DNA of 5,198 nucleotides from Bacteroidota bacterium. Its GTDB lineage: Bacteria; Bacteroidota; Bacteroidia; Bacteroidales; UBA12481. Numbering within the stretch: the stretch's first letter is position 1; every line of letters begins with the position of its first letter. A program made the position numbers and the translations under genes. The stretch is from positions 1 through 5,198 of the forward strand of contig JAUVKA010000310.1 in NCBI GenBank assembly GCA_030592205.1, read 5' to 3'. This document shows, piece by piece, positions 1 through 5,198 of this stretch. The notes below the pieces were generated by a model. The model had not been told where the DNA came from. It made no database searches and saw only the letters and a program-made list of their open reading frames with translations.

Positions 1-240
1 AAGGGATCGGCAGACCGGCTGAATCCAATACTTATGACGGCTCTTACAGCAGCCCTTGCATTGCTGCCTTTGGTTCTAAATGGCGATAAACCCGGAAATG
101 AAATCCAGAGTCCAATGGGAGTTGTGATATTAGGAGGTCTTATTACATCTACTGTACTTAATCTGTTTGTGATCCCAGCTATATATCAGCTTGTTGGAAA
201 ACGCATGTCAAAACCATCACAAAAAGTAAAATTAGCATGA
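1..240 (+). CDS. Heavy-metal-type RND efflux pump, inner-membrane subunit (CusA/CzcA family), C-terminal end only
   Basis: The last 79 codons of a gene that begins before the window, read in frame from base 1 (KGSADRLNPILMTAL...). The fragment carries the signature of the end of HME-RND proteins: RLNPILMTAL, then LLPL, then a short loop with GDKPGNEIQSPM, then GGLITST and a final membrane helix with NLFVIPAIY. It covers roughly the last two transmembrane helices (about fragment residues 10-27 and 46-71) and a short basic cytoplasmic tail. The family forms the proton-driven inner-membrane pump of a tripartite efflux complex exporting metal ions such as Cu, Ag, Co, Zn or Cd; which metal cannot be told, because the substrate-determining helices lie upstream. 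The ATG at 34 is an internal methionine, not a start. The gene overlaps the following TolC-type gene by 4 bp, fitting a pump and channel made together. Family assignment is secure; substrate is unknown. Confidence 0.93.
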   Translation, partial: KGSADRLNPILMTALTAALALLPLVLNGDKPGNEIQSPMGVVILGGLITSTVLNLFVIPAIYQLVGKRMSKPSQKVKLA

Positions 241-1439
241 TTAAAAGAGGCATATTATTCATCATAATTCTGGGCTATGGGGTTTTCTCGTTTGCCCAGA
301 CCGATATTCAAGAAATAGTCAGGGAAATCGTTTCGAATAACCTTTCTATTCAGACTTTAGCGATAGAGAGCCAGATGAAGATCCTGGATAATAAGAGTGA
401 TTTAATTCCTGATGATCCGGAGATTGTTGGGGCATATTTGTGGGGTTCGCCATCGTTTGTTGGAAATAAAACCGCTCTGAATGCCAATCAGCGCTTCAAA
501 TTCCCCTCTTACTACGGAAAAAAGAGAAAATCTAATATTCTTGCCGGTGATCTTTATGGAAAGGAACTGGAGTTAGAAATAAATCATGTGATTTTCGAAA
601 GTCTGGATATATTAATTGATCTTACATCTTCATCAGCAAAAAAGTCATTGCTTACTGATAGGCTTAGTCGTCTCCAACAAATATATGAGTTGGCTATTCA
701 GAAGTTTGAAGCTGGAGAAACCAATCGTATTGAGGTAGAAAAGGCTGGTTTGTTAGTTGATACTTATCAGCAAGACTTGTTACTGATTAACTCTGAAGAG
801 AAGATAATTCATCGTCGTCTCATTAGTCTTAATTCCGATCAAGCCTTAGCTATCCAGGAACCTGAGTATTCTGATTTCCTGGATTTGTTATATTCTGTTA
901 GTCAGGAAAATGCTTTGTCGCACAATCCCGCAGTTGAAGTTGCCGAAATGAATACCCGGCTTGCAGAAGTCGATATTGAATTGGCAAAGACAAGTCGATT
1001 ACCAGATATTCTGATGGGATATACCAGTGAGGCCATAAATGGCGAGAAGCTTGGTGGAGTGGCAATGGGATTTTCGATCCCCTTATGGGGTAAGCCTAAT
1101 CAGATTAAGAAAGCAAAACTCAAAAAGGAATTATTTGACCAGCGTTTAGTATTGACCAATCAAATTCTTCAAAATGATTGGGATAATTCTGATGAAATGG
1201 CACGGCAATCGAAGGAGATTAAAGAGAATCTGGAGGAAAGTTTAAGATCATTAAAATCTCAGGAGCTCCTCGAAAAATCATGGAAATTGGGTGAAATATC
1301 CCTTCTTGATTATTTGAAGGAATTACCATTTTACTATGGGGTGGAGGATCGTGTTGTTGAAGCTGAGAAGCAATATTTTAAGGCCTTGCTCAATAGGAAT
1401 AAGTATCATTTGAAAGGAATAGTTAAGGGGAAAAAATAG
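237..1439 (+). CDS. TolC-family outer-membrane efflux channel protein
   Basis: A 400-residue exported protein, about the usual length for the family. The N-terminus is a signal peptide (basic MIKR, hydrophobic core to about residue 17, likely cut after Ala20, SFA-Q); there is no lipobox cysteine. Two TolC-type repeats are visible. The first has a long helix with the KFEAGE pattern near residues 156-161, followed by a helix to about 195. The second begins near LSHNPAVEVAEMN (227-239), passes through a beta-strand region (GVAMGFSIPLW, 274-284) and ends in helices with KLGEISLLDYL (350-360). In the family three subunits form a barrel and periplasmic tunnel docking on an RND pump through an adaptor protein. 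The start codon overlaps the pump gene's stop (ATGA), implying translational coupling and a role as that pump's exit duct. No adaptor gene follows, so it probably lies upstream of the pump gene. Divergence from model TolC proteins makes the pairing, not the fold, the stronger clue to substrate. Confidence 0.9.
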   Translation: MIKRGILFIIILGYGVFSFAQTDIQEIVREIVSNNLSIQTLAIESQMKILDNKSDLIPDDPEIVGAYLWGSPSFVGNKTALNANQRFKFPSYYGKKRKSNILAGDLYGKELELEINHVIFESLDILIDLTSSSAKKSLLTDRLSRLQQIYELAIQKFEAGETNRIEVEKAGLLVDTYQQDLLLINSEEKIIHRRLISLNSDQALAIQEPEYSDFLDLLYSVSQENALSHNPAVEVAEMNTRLAEVDIELAKTSRLPDILMGYTSEAINGEKLGGVAMGFSIPLWGKPNQIKKAKLKKELFDQRLVLTNQILQNDWDNSDEMARQSKEIKENLEESLRSLKSQELLEKSWKLGEISLLDYLKELPFYYGVEDRVVEAEKQYFKALLNRNKYHLKGIVKGKK

Positions 1440-1446
1440 TTGCCAA

Positions 1447-1454
1447 TAAATTTG
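1447..1454 (+). promoter_or_regulatory. Candidate Bacteroidota-type -7 promoter element (TAAATTTG)
   Basis: TAAATTTG is an exact match to the TAnnTTTG -7 consensus of the Bacteroidota primary sigma factor. It sits in the only sizeable gap between the efflux genes and the solute-binding-protein gene. The expected upstream TTG (-33) is weak: the closest candidate is TTA at 1423-1425, with a 21-bp spacer, inside the end of the channel gene. A start of transcription a few bases downstream would give a leader of roughly 30-35 nt before the ATG at 1494. This would make the four downstream genes a separate transcription unit. An 8-bp motif with four fixed-sequence positions plus TA is common in AT-rich DNA, so support is moderate and rests on location. 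Confidence 0.4.
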
Positions 1455-1473
1455 TATTTTGCATTGACAAATT
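1449..1473. repeat. Small perfect inverted repeat overlapping the candidate promoter
   Basis: AATTTGT (1449-1455) and ACAAATT (1467-1473) are perfect 7-bp arms around an 11-nt centre. The left arm overlaps the -7 element and the centre would contain the transcription start, a position typical of an operator. It is unlikely to be an intrinsic terminator: the stem is A/T-rich and is not followed directly by a T tract. Seven-base arms in AT-rich DNA can arise by chance, so a function is unproven. Confidence 0.3.
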
Positions 1474-1493
1474 CTTAGCCTTTTAACAACTAA

Positions 1494-2498
1494 ATGTCAA
1501 TGCTCCGTAAGACCATCCTAATTTCTATAACACTACTTGTCAGTATGAGTTCTTTTGGGCAACTTCCCAAACTGACTTTTACCCCTCATTGGTTACCGCA
1601 GGCACAATTTGCAGGTTATTATGTGGCACAACAAAAAGGATTTTATGAGGAGGAAGGGATTGAGGTAGAAATTGTTCACCCCTCGGCTTCTGTCATGGCT
1701 ACGGATCGCTTGATAAAGGAAGAATCAGATATTATTTCACTTTTCCTGATTACTGCGCTCTCGGAGAAGATCAAAGGTGTTAACCTGGTTAATATTGCCC
1801 AGTTGTCTCAAAATTCTGCACTCCTGTTTATTGCAAAAAAATCAAGCAATATTTCTGCATTAGAAGATCTTAATGGAAAAAGGATTGGTATTTGGGAGGG
1901 TGGTTTCGATGAGGTTCCCAAAGCTTTGATAAGATCTAATAATTACCAGGTTACATGGATTCCGATTCTTACATCAGTAAGCTTGTTTATGATTGACGGT
2001 ATTGATGCCATGACTGTTATGTGGTACAATGAATACGATCAAATTATCAATTCGGGGATCAATGCCGATGAATTATCCACTTTTTTCTATTCCGATTATG
2101 GCTTCAACATTCCGGAAGATGGAATTTATTGTTTGAATAAAACCTATTTGCAGCGCAAAGATGACTTGCAGAAATTTGTAAAAGGAACTTTACAAGGATG
2201 GGAATATGCAAAAACACACAAAGAAGAGACTCTTGAAATTGTTTTGAATTTGATGAAGAAAGAACATATACCGACTAATCTTGCTCATCAATCGTGGATG
2301 CTCGATCGAATTTTGGAACTTTTAGAACCCGGATCAAAAAATACAGAAAAAGGAAGACTAATTGAGTCTGACTACCAAAAAACGCTTAGTATTCTTTCAG
2401 GAGAAGGTTCTTCAAACATCCTTCCTCTTTTTAATGATTTTTATAAGCCGGTTATCGAGAGAAAAATATTAAATCAGCCCCAAGAAAAATCTAAATGA
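1494..2498 (+). CDS. NMT1/THI5-like periplasmic solute-binding protein
   Basis: A 334-residue exported protein of the SsuA/THI5-like (NMT1) binding-protein fold. Residues 1-22 form a signal peptide likely cut at SFG-Q (after Gly22), with no lipobox, so a soluble periplasmic protein is expected. The family hallmark follows at once: FTPHWLPQAQFAGYYVAQQ, KGFYEEEGIEVEI (27-60). Later landmarks are VNLVNIAQLSQNSALLF (96-112), LEDLNGKRIGIW (123-134), and GIDAMTVMWYNEY (169-181), typical of the second lobe. Relatives bind thiamine-pyrimidine precursors, alkanesulfonates or other small organic molecules. The glycine-rich ligand loop often found after the first strand is replaced here by HPSASVMA (62-69), so the ligand cannot be assigned. 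No ABC permease or ATPase gene adjoins it; instead its stop overlaps (ATGA) the start of a receptor phosphatase gene, suggesting a sensory role. ATG 1494 was taken as the start; ATG 1500 would shorten it by two residues, and neither has a clear ribosome-binding site. Confidence 0.9.
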   Translation: MSMLRKTILISITLLVSMSSFGQLPKLTFTPHWLPQAQFAGYYVAQQKGFYEEEGIEVEIVHPSASVMATDRLIKEESDIISLFLITALSEKIKGVNLVNIAQLSQNSALLFIAKKSSNISALEDLNGKRIGIWEGGFDEVPKALIRSNNYQVTWIPILTSVSLFMIDGIDAMTVMWYNEYDQIINSGINADELSTFFYSDYGFNIPEDGIYCLNKTYLQRKDDLQKFVKGTLQGWEYAKTHKEETLEIVLNLMKKEHIPTNLAHQSWMLDRILELLEPGSKNTEKGRLIESDYQKTLSILSGEGSSNILPLFNDFYKPVIERKILNQPQEKSK

Positions 2499-4423
2499 TT
2501 TTCAGAATAAACAAATCATTAGCCTCAAGGATTGTATTTTATGTACTCACTTTTTGTGTATTTCTCTTTCTAATTTCTCTATCCCTTTTTTATGTCTTTT
2601 CGAAAGGAACGATCGAAGAAATGACATATAAAAATGCATCAGCCATTACACAAAATACAGTTTATAAAACCGAGCAAGTATTATTAACTACAGAAAAGAT
2701 ATTGGGGAACTATAAATGGTTAATGGAGGGTAATCATCTGGATTGCGATTCGATAATGGCTTATACTCAGCTTATTATAAAAAGCAATCCGGAAGTTCTG
2801 GGTTGTGCCATTGCATTTGAACCCAATTATTTTCCAGAAAAAGGCCGCTATTTTTCGCCTTATACATATCGTGATGATGATTCCCTGATATCACTAAATC
2901 TTGGCAGTGCCGAATTTGAGTATTTTGTCATGGACTGGTATCAGATTCCAGCAATAATAGGAAAACCTTATTGGTCTGAACCCTATTTCGATGCTGGAGG
3001 ATCTGATGCATTGGTTACTACATACTCAGTTCCCTTTTATATAACTGCAGGTGAGCATAGAAAAATGGCTGGGGTGATTACCATTGACTTATCTCTGGAT
3101 TGGCTTACTGATATTGTGTCTTCTGTGCATATATTGGAAACTGGATATGCTTCAGTCGTTTCCCGTCATGGTACCTTTGTTACTCATCCCAACAAGGACC
3201 TTATCATGAACCAAACCATTTTCAGTTATGCAAAAGAATTGGAAAGCCCGAAGCTAAGAGAAATTGGTCGTGATATGCAAGCGGGAATTACAAATTTTGC
3301 TTCAATCACTTTTCTGAATACAGATTGGATTATTTCACATACTCCCATATCCTCCAGTAATTGGTCATTGGCCGTAGTTTTCCCAAAATCCGAAATGTAT
3401 GCTCCCTTAAAAAGGATTGGCACTGTGCTAATTTTACTGATAATTATTGGCCTTAGCCTGCTAACCTTTATTATTGTTCAAATTGTAACAAAACAAATTG
3501 CCCCACTTCGCCATTTTGCCAATTCTGCCCTGGAAATTGCCGATGGTAATTTCAATACTGAATTACCTGAGATAAGAACCCAGGATGAAATGAAAGATCT
3601 GCATGACTCATTTGGAATCATGCAGAAAGATCTGAAAACATATATTGAAAATCTTAAAGAAACTACAGCAGCAAAAGAAAAAATTGAAAGCGAATTGCGT
3701 ATAGCCAGGGAAATACAAATGAGTTTGATTCCCAAGATTTTTCCACCTTTCCCTGATATTAAGGAAATTGATCTTTATGCAATGCTTGAACCGGCAAAAG
3801 AAGTTGGTGGCGATTTGTACGATTTTTTTATGATCGATGACCAGCACCTCTGTTTTGCCATTGGTGATGTGTCAGGAAAAGGAGTTCCTGCCTCATTGTT
3901 TATGGCCGTTACCCGAACACTTCTTCGATCAGCAGCTCCTAAACAACAATCTCCCCGCGAAATAGTTAACTCATTAAATAAATCGCTGTCACAGGGTAAT
4001 GAGTCGAGTATGTTTGTAACCTTTTTCATTGGAATTATTAATATTGAAACAGGGATTTTTAAATATGCAAATGCCGGGCATAACCCACCAATAATTATGT
4101 ATTCAGGTGGAGGAGTTGAAATGTTTGAAATAAGTAAAAACATCCCATTAGGGTTATTCCCGGAACACGATTATGAGGAAAAGGAACGAATCTTATCAAA
4201 AACAGATTGCCTTTTCCTTTATACCGATGGCATAACTGAGGCTGAAAACTGCAAGAATGAACTTTATTCAGAGGAAAAATTAATTAATTGTCTTTCTCTT
4301 CTGGAGAAAGCTGAGCCCAAAGAATCAATTCTGGAGGTAGCGAGGGATGTAGCTGAACATGTAAAAGAAAATGAGCAATCAGATGACCTGACCATGTTAA
4401 GCATTATCTATTACGGGAAATAG
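2495..4423 (+). CDS. Transmembrane Cache-HAMP-SpoIIE/PP2C receptor phosphatase
   Basis: A 642-residue membrane receptor with an output domain of the RsbU/SpoIIE class of Ser/Thr phosphatases. Order: helix TM1 (about 13-36); extracytoplasmic double-Cache-like sensor (about 40-300) with DWY (147-149), PYWSEPYFD (158-166), TTYSVPFY (175-182) and a GVITIDLS strand (193-200); TM2 (about 307-331); HAMP linker (about 332-382) with the conserved Pro337, Gly351 and DEMKDL (364-369); a charged helical connector (383-410); and the phosphatase (about 405-642). The phosphatase motifs are complete: REIQMSLIP (405-413), GGDLYDFF (438-445), GDVSGKGVPASLF (457-469), AGHNPP (527-532), LYTDGITEA (575-583) and SDDLTML (629-635), including the metal-binding acidic residues, so it should be active. 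In the family such enzymes dephosphorylate a STAS-domain antagonist to release a partner held by an RsbW-like kinase. It overlaps the binding-protein gene by 4 bp and precedes an RsbW-like kinase. The gene ends with tandem stops, TAG TAA. Confidence 0.95.
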   Translation: MIFRINKSLASRIVFYVLTFCVFLFLISLSLFYVFSKGTIEEMTYKNASAITQNTVYKTEQVLLTTEKILGNYKWLMEGNHLDCDSIMAYTQLIIKSNPEVLGCAIAFEPNYFPEKGRYFSPYTYRDDDSLISLNLGSAEFEYFVMDWYQIPAIIGKPYWSEPYFDAGGSDALVTTYSVPFYITAGEHRKMAGVITIDLSLDWLTDIVSSVHILETGYASVVSRHGTFVTHPNKDLIMNQTIFSYAKELESPKLREIGRDMQAGITNFASITFLNTDWIISHTPISSSNWSLAVVFPKSEMYAPLKRIGTVLILLIIIGLSLLTFIIVQIVTKQIAPLRHFANSALEIADGNFNTELPEIRTQDEMKDLHDSFGIMQKDLKTYIENLKETTAAKEKIESELRIAREIQMSLIPKIFPPFPDIKEIDLYAMLEPAKEVGGDLYDFFMIDDQHLCFAIGDVSGKGVPASLFMAVTRTLLRSAAPKQQSPREIVNSLNKSLSQGNESSMFVTFFIGIINIETGIFKYANAGHNPPIIMYSGGGVEMFEISKNIPLGLFPEHDYEEKERILSKTDCLFLYTDGITEAENCKNELYSEEKLINCLSLLEKAEPKESILEVARDVAEHVKENEQSDDLTMLSIIYYGK

Positions 4424-4427
4424 TAAA

Positions 4428-4835
4428 ATGGAAGAGAATTTTATTATTGCTAACAAGATTGATGAGATACCAGTTCTTGCCGGGAAGATTGAAGAACTCG
4501 CAACAAGCTGGGGAATACCTTTGCCAGTATGTATGAATATTAATCTGGCTTTGGAGGAAGCCATTTCAAATATTATTTTCTATGCATATACTGATAAAGA
4601 AAAACACTCCATAAATATATCTATTAGCTTATCTAATAATCAAATAGTTATCATTATTGAAGATGATGGGATTCTTTTTGATCCCACATCTTTCAAACAG
4701 CCCGACATCAATTTACCGGCTGAAGAAAGACCAATTGGAGGATTGGGGATTTTTCTAATGATAAAGACTATGGATGAGATATTATATAGCAGGAAGCATG
4801 ATAACAATTATCTTACACTAAAAATTCAGATGTAG
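4428..4835 (+). CDS. RsbW/SpoIIAB-like ATP-binding protein (candidate serine kinase of a partner-switching system)
   Basis: A 135-residue cytoplasmic protein, the usual size of a free-standing HATPase_c_2 domain. The ATP-binding motifs are all visible: the N box NLALEEAISNIIFYAY (39-54) with Glu43/Glu44 and Asn48; the G1 box EDDGILFDP (78-86), where Asp79-x-Gly81 should contact adenine; and the G2 box GGLGIFLMIKTMDEILY (104-120). Between G1 and G2 lies a short lid with LPAEERPIGG. In known systems this type of protein binds and phosphorylates a STAS-domain antagonist and holds a target such as a sigma factor when unphosphorylated antagonist is scarce. It starts 4 bp after the tandem stop of the receptor phosphatase gene, so the two are almost certainly coexpressed as opposing enzymes. 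No STAS gene is in the window. Kinase activity is inferred from intact motifs; it could instead act as a binding-only switch. Confidence 0.92.
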   Translation: MEENFIIANKIDEIPVLAGKIEELATSWGIPLPVCMNINLALEEAISNIIFYAYTDKEKHSINISISLSNNQIVIIIEDDGILFDPTSFKQPDINLPAEERPIGGLGIFLMIKTMDEILYSRKHDNNYLTLKIQM

Positions 4836-4849
4836 CCGTGAGCATAGCT

Positions 4850-4854
4850 AAGGA
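4850..4854 (+). promoter_or_regulatory. Shine-Dalgarno-like site for the last gene
   Basis: AAGGA lies 10 nt before the ATG at 4865, the clearest ribosome-binding site in the window; the other starts lack one or depend on overlap with the preceding gene. It favours ATG 4865 over the in-frame GTG at 4838, which lies only 2 nt after the kinase gene's stop, and over the in-frame TTG at 4859. Confidence 0.5.
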
Positions 4855-4864
4855 CTTATTGAAA

Positions 4865-5198
4865 ATGAGAAAAATACTAAATGCACTTCTGGCCTTGATT
4901 CTTGCGGCAGGAGTGTTGCTTATCTCAGATTTGAGCAACCGGAAGGTGAAATCTGAGGAGTCAATATTTATCGATAATCCTGAATTATTTGCTATTGAAG
5001 GGCAAGACTATCGTATTGGTCTTACTTATTTTGCACCGGAGGTAGTTCTCGATATTACTTTAGATGGACTTTGGTTAGGCTTGAAAGAGTTGGGTTTTGT
5101 TAAAGACAGTAATCTTACAGTAATTGCCCAGCATGCCAACGGGGAAATGGCCAACTTACAGCCTATTCATCTGAATATGGATCACCAGGATATTGACC
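4865..5198 (+). CDS. ABC_sub_bind (TrpX-like) family solute-binding protein, N-terminal part
   Basis: The first 111 codons of a gene cut by the window end. It opens with a basic start (MRK) and one hydrophobic segment (about residues 5-21, ending LLISDL), then a polar linker (SNRKVKSEES). No good signal-peptidase site or lipobox follows, so it may remain tethered to the inner membrane. From about residue 50 the mature domain begins: YRIGLTYFAPEVVLDITLDGLWLGLKELGF, then NLTVIAQHANGEMANLQ. The pattern of a first beta strand, LD, a helix with GLKELGF, a second strand and a N/A-x-G-E/D turn is that of the ABC_sub_bind family, whose better-known members bind aromatic amino acids and related compounds. 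It is unrelated in sequence to the NMT1-like protein upstream. It starts 29 bp after the kinase gene, probably in the same operon. Whether permease and ATPase genes or an extra fused domain follow cannot be seen. Family call is fairly sure; ligand unknown. Confidence 0.8.
   Translation, partial: MRKILNALLALILAAGVLLISDLSNRKVKSEESIFIDNPELFAIEGQDYRIGLTYFAPEVVLDITLDGLWLGLKELGFVKDSNLTVIAQHANGEMANLQPIHLNMDHQDID

Noticed and set aside
34..240. ATG at 34 as the start of a small 68-residue membrane protein
   Set aside because: The frame is open to base 1 and the residues before the ATG (GSADRLNPIL) belong to the conserved RND C-terminal motif, so this is the tail of a larger gene.
1464..1469. TTGACA resembling a sigma-70 -35 hexamer before the binding-protein gene
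   Set aside because: No -10-like hexamer lies at the right spacing; a 17-bp spacer would place it at about 1487-1492, almost on the start codon at 1494.
1440..1493. Intrinsic terminator after the channel gene
   Set aside because: The only inverted repeat there is A/T-rich with 7-bp arms and is not followed directly by a run of T; the TTTT at 1481-1484 is 7 nt past the stem.
3226..4143. Several reverse-strand open frames of 65-122 codons inside the receptor phosphatase gene
   Set aside because: They lie wholly within a gene with complete conserved motifs on the + strand, overlap one another, and their translations show no recognisable domain or credible start context.
4838..4864. GTG at 4838 as the start of the last gene
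   Set aside because: It is in frame and possible, but the ATG at 4865 has an AAGGA site 10 nt upstream and gives a normal basic start directly before the hydrophobic segment.
4924..4957. Perfect 9-bp inverted repeat CTCAGATTT / AAATCTGAG with a 16-nt loop
   Set aside because: It lies inside the coding sequence of the second binding protein, has no T tract, and a repeat of this length and spacing is not very improbable by chance in 5 kb. It could form an mRNA hairpin, but nothing else supports a role.

Overview
The window reads as a compact, one-directional stretch of an AT-rich Gram-negative genome, most likely a member of the Bacteroidota. The hints are exported proteins whose signal peptides end just before a Gln (SFA-Q, SFG-Q), start codons mostly without a clear Shine-Dalgarno sequence, a perfect match to the Bacteroidota -7 promoter element (TAnnTTTG), and the outer-membrane proteins themselves. 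This taxonomic call is inferred from sequence style, not from a search.

Layout, all on the + strand. Positions 1-240 hold the C-terminal end of a CusA/CzcA-type (heavy-metal) RND efflux pump. It overlaps by 4 bp (ATGA) a TolC-type outer-membrane channel gene (237-1439). After a 54-bp gap carrying a plausible promoter and a small inverted repeat, a second gene set begins: an NMT1/THI5-like periplasmic solute-binding protein (1494-2498), a 642-residue membrane receptor phosphatase with Cache, HAMP and SpoIIE/PP2C domains (2495-4423, again a 4-bp ATGA overlap), a small RsbW/SpoIIAB-like HATPase (4428-4835, 4 bp after the previous stop), and the first 111 codons of a second solute-binding protein, of the ABC_sub_bind (TrpX-like) family (4865 to the window end).

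The two sets do different jobs. The first is the end of a tripartite efflux operon, probably for metal ions; its periplasmic adaptor is not in view and does not follow the channel gene. The second looks like a signalling module. A periplasmic binding protein is translationally coupled to a receptor whose extracytoplasmic sensor controls a PP2C phosphatase, followed by the kind of kinase such phosphatases normally oppose through a STAS-domain protein. No STAS protein, sigma factor, ABC permease or ABC ATPase is encoded here. The most interesting reading is that solute-binding proteins feed ligand information to a partner-switching phosphatase/kinase pair rather than, or as well as, serving transport. 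That is a hypothesis from gene order and intact motifs; what follows the second binding protein, beyond the window, would test it.

There is no gene-free stretch above 300 bases, and I see no tRNA, rRNA, CRISPR array, insertion sequence or convincing terminator.
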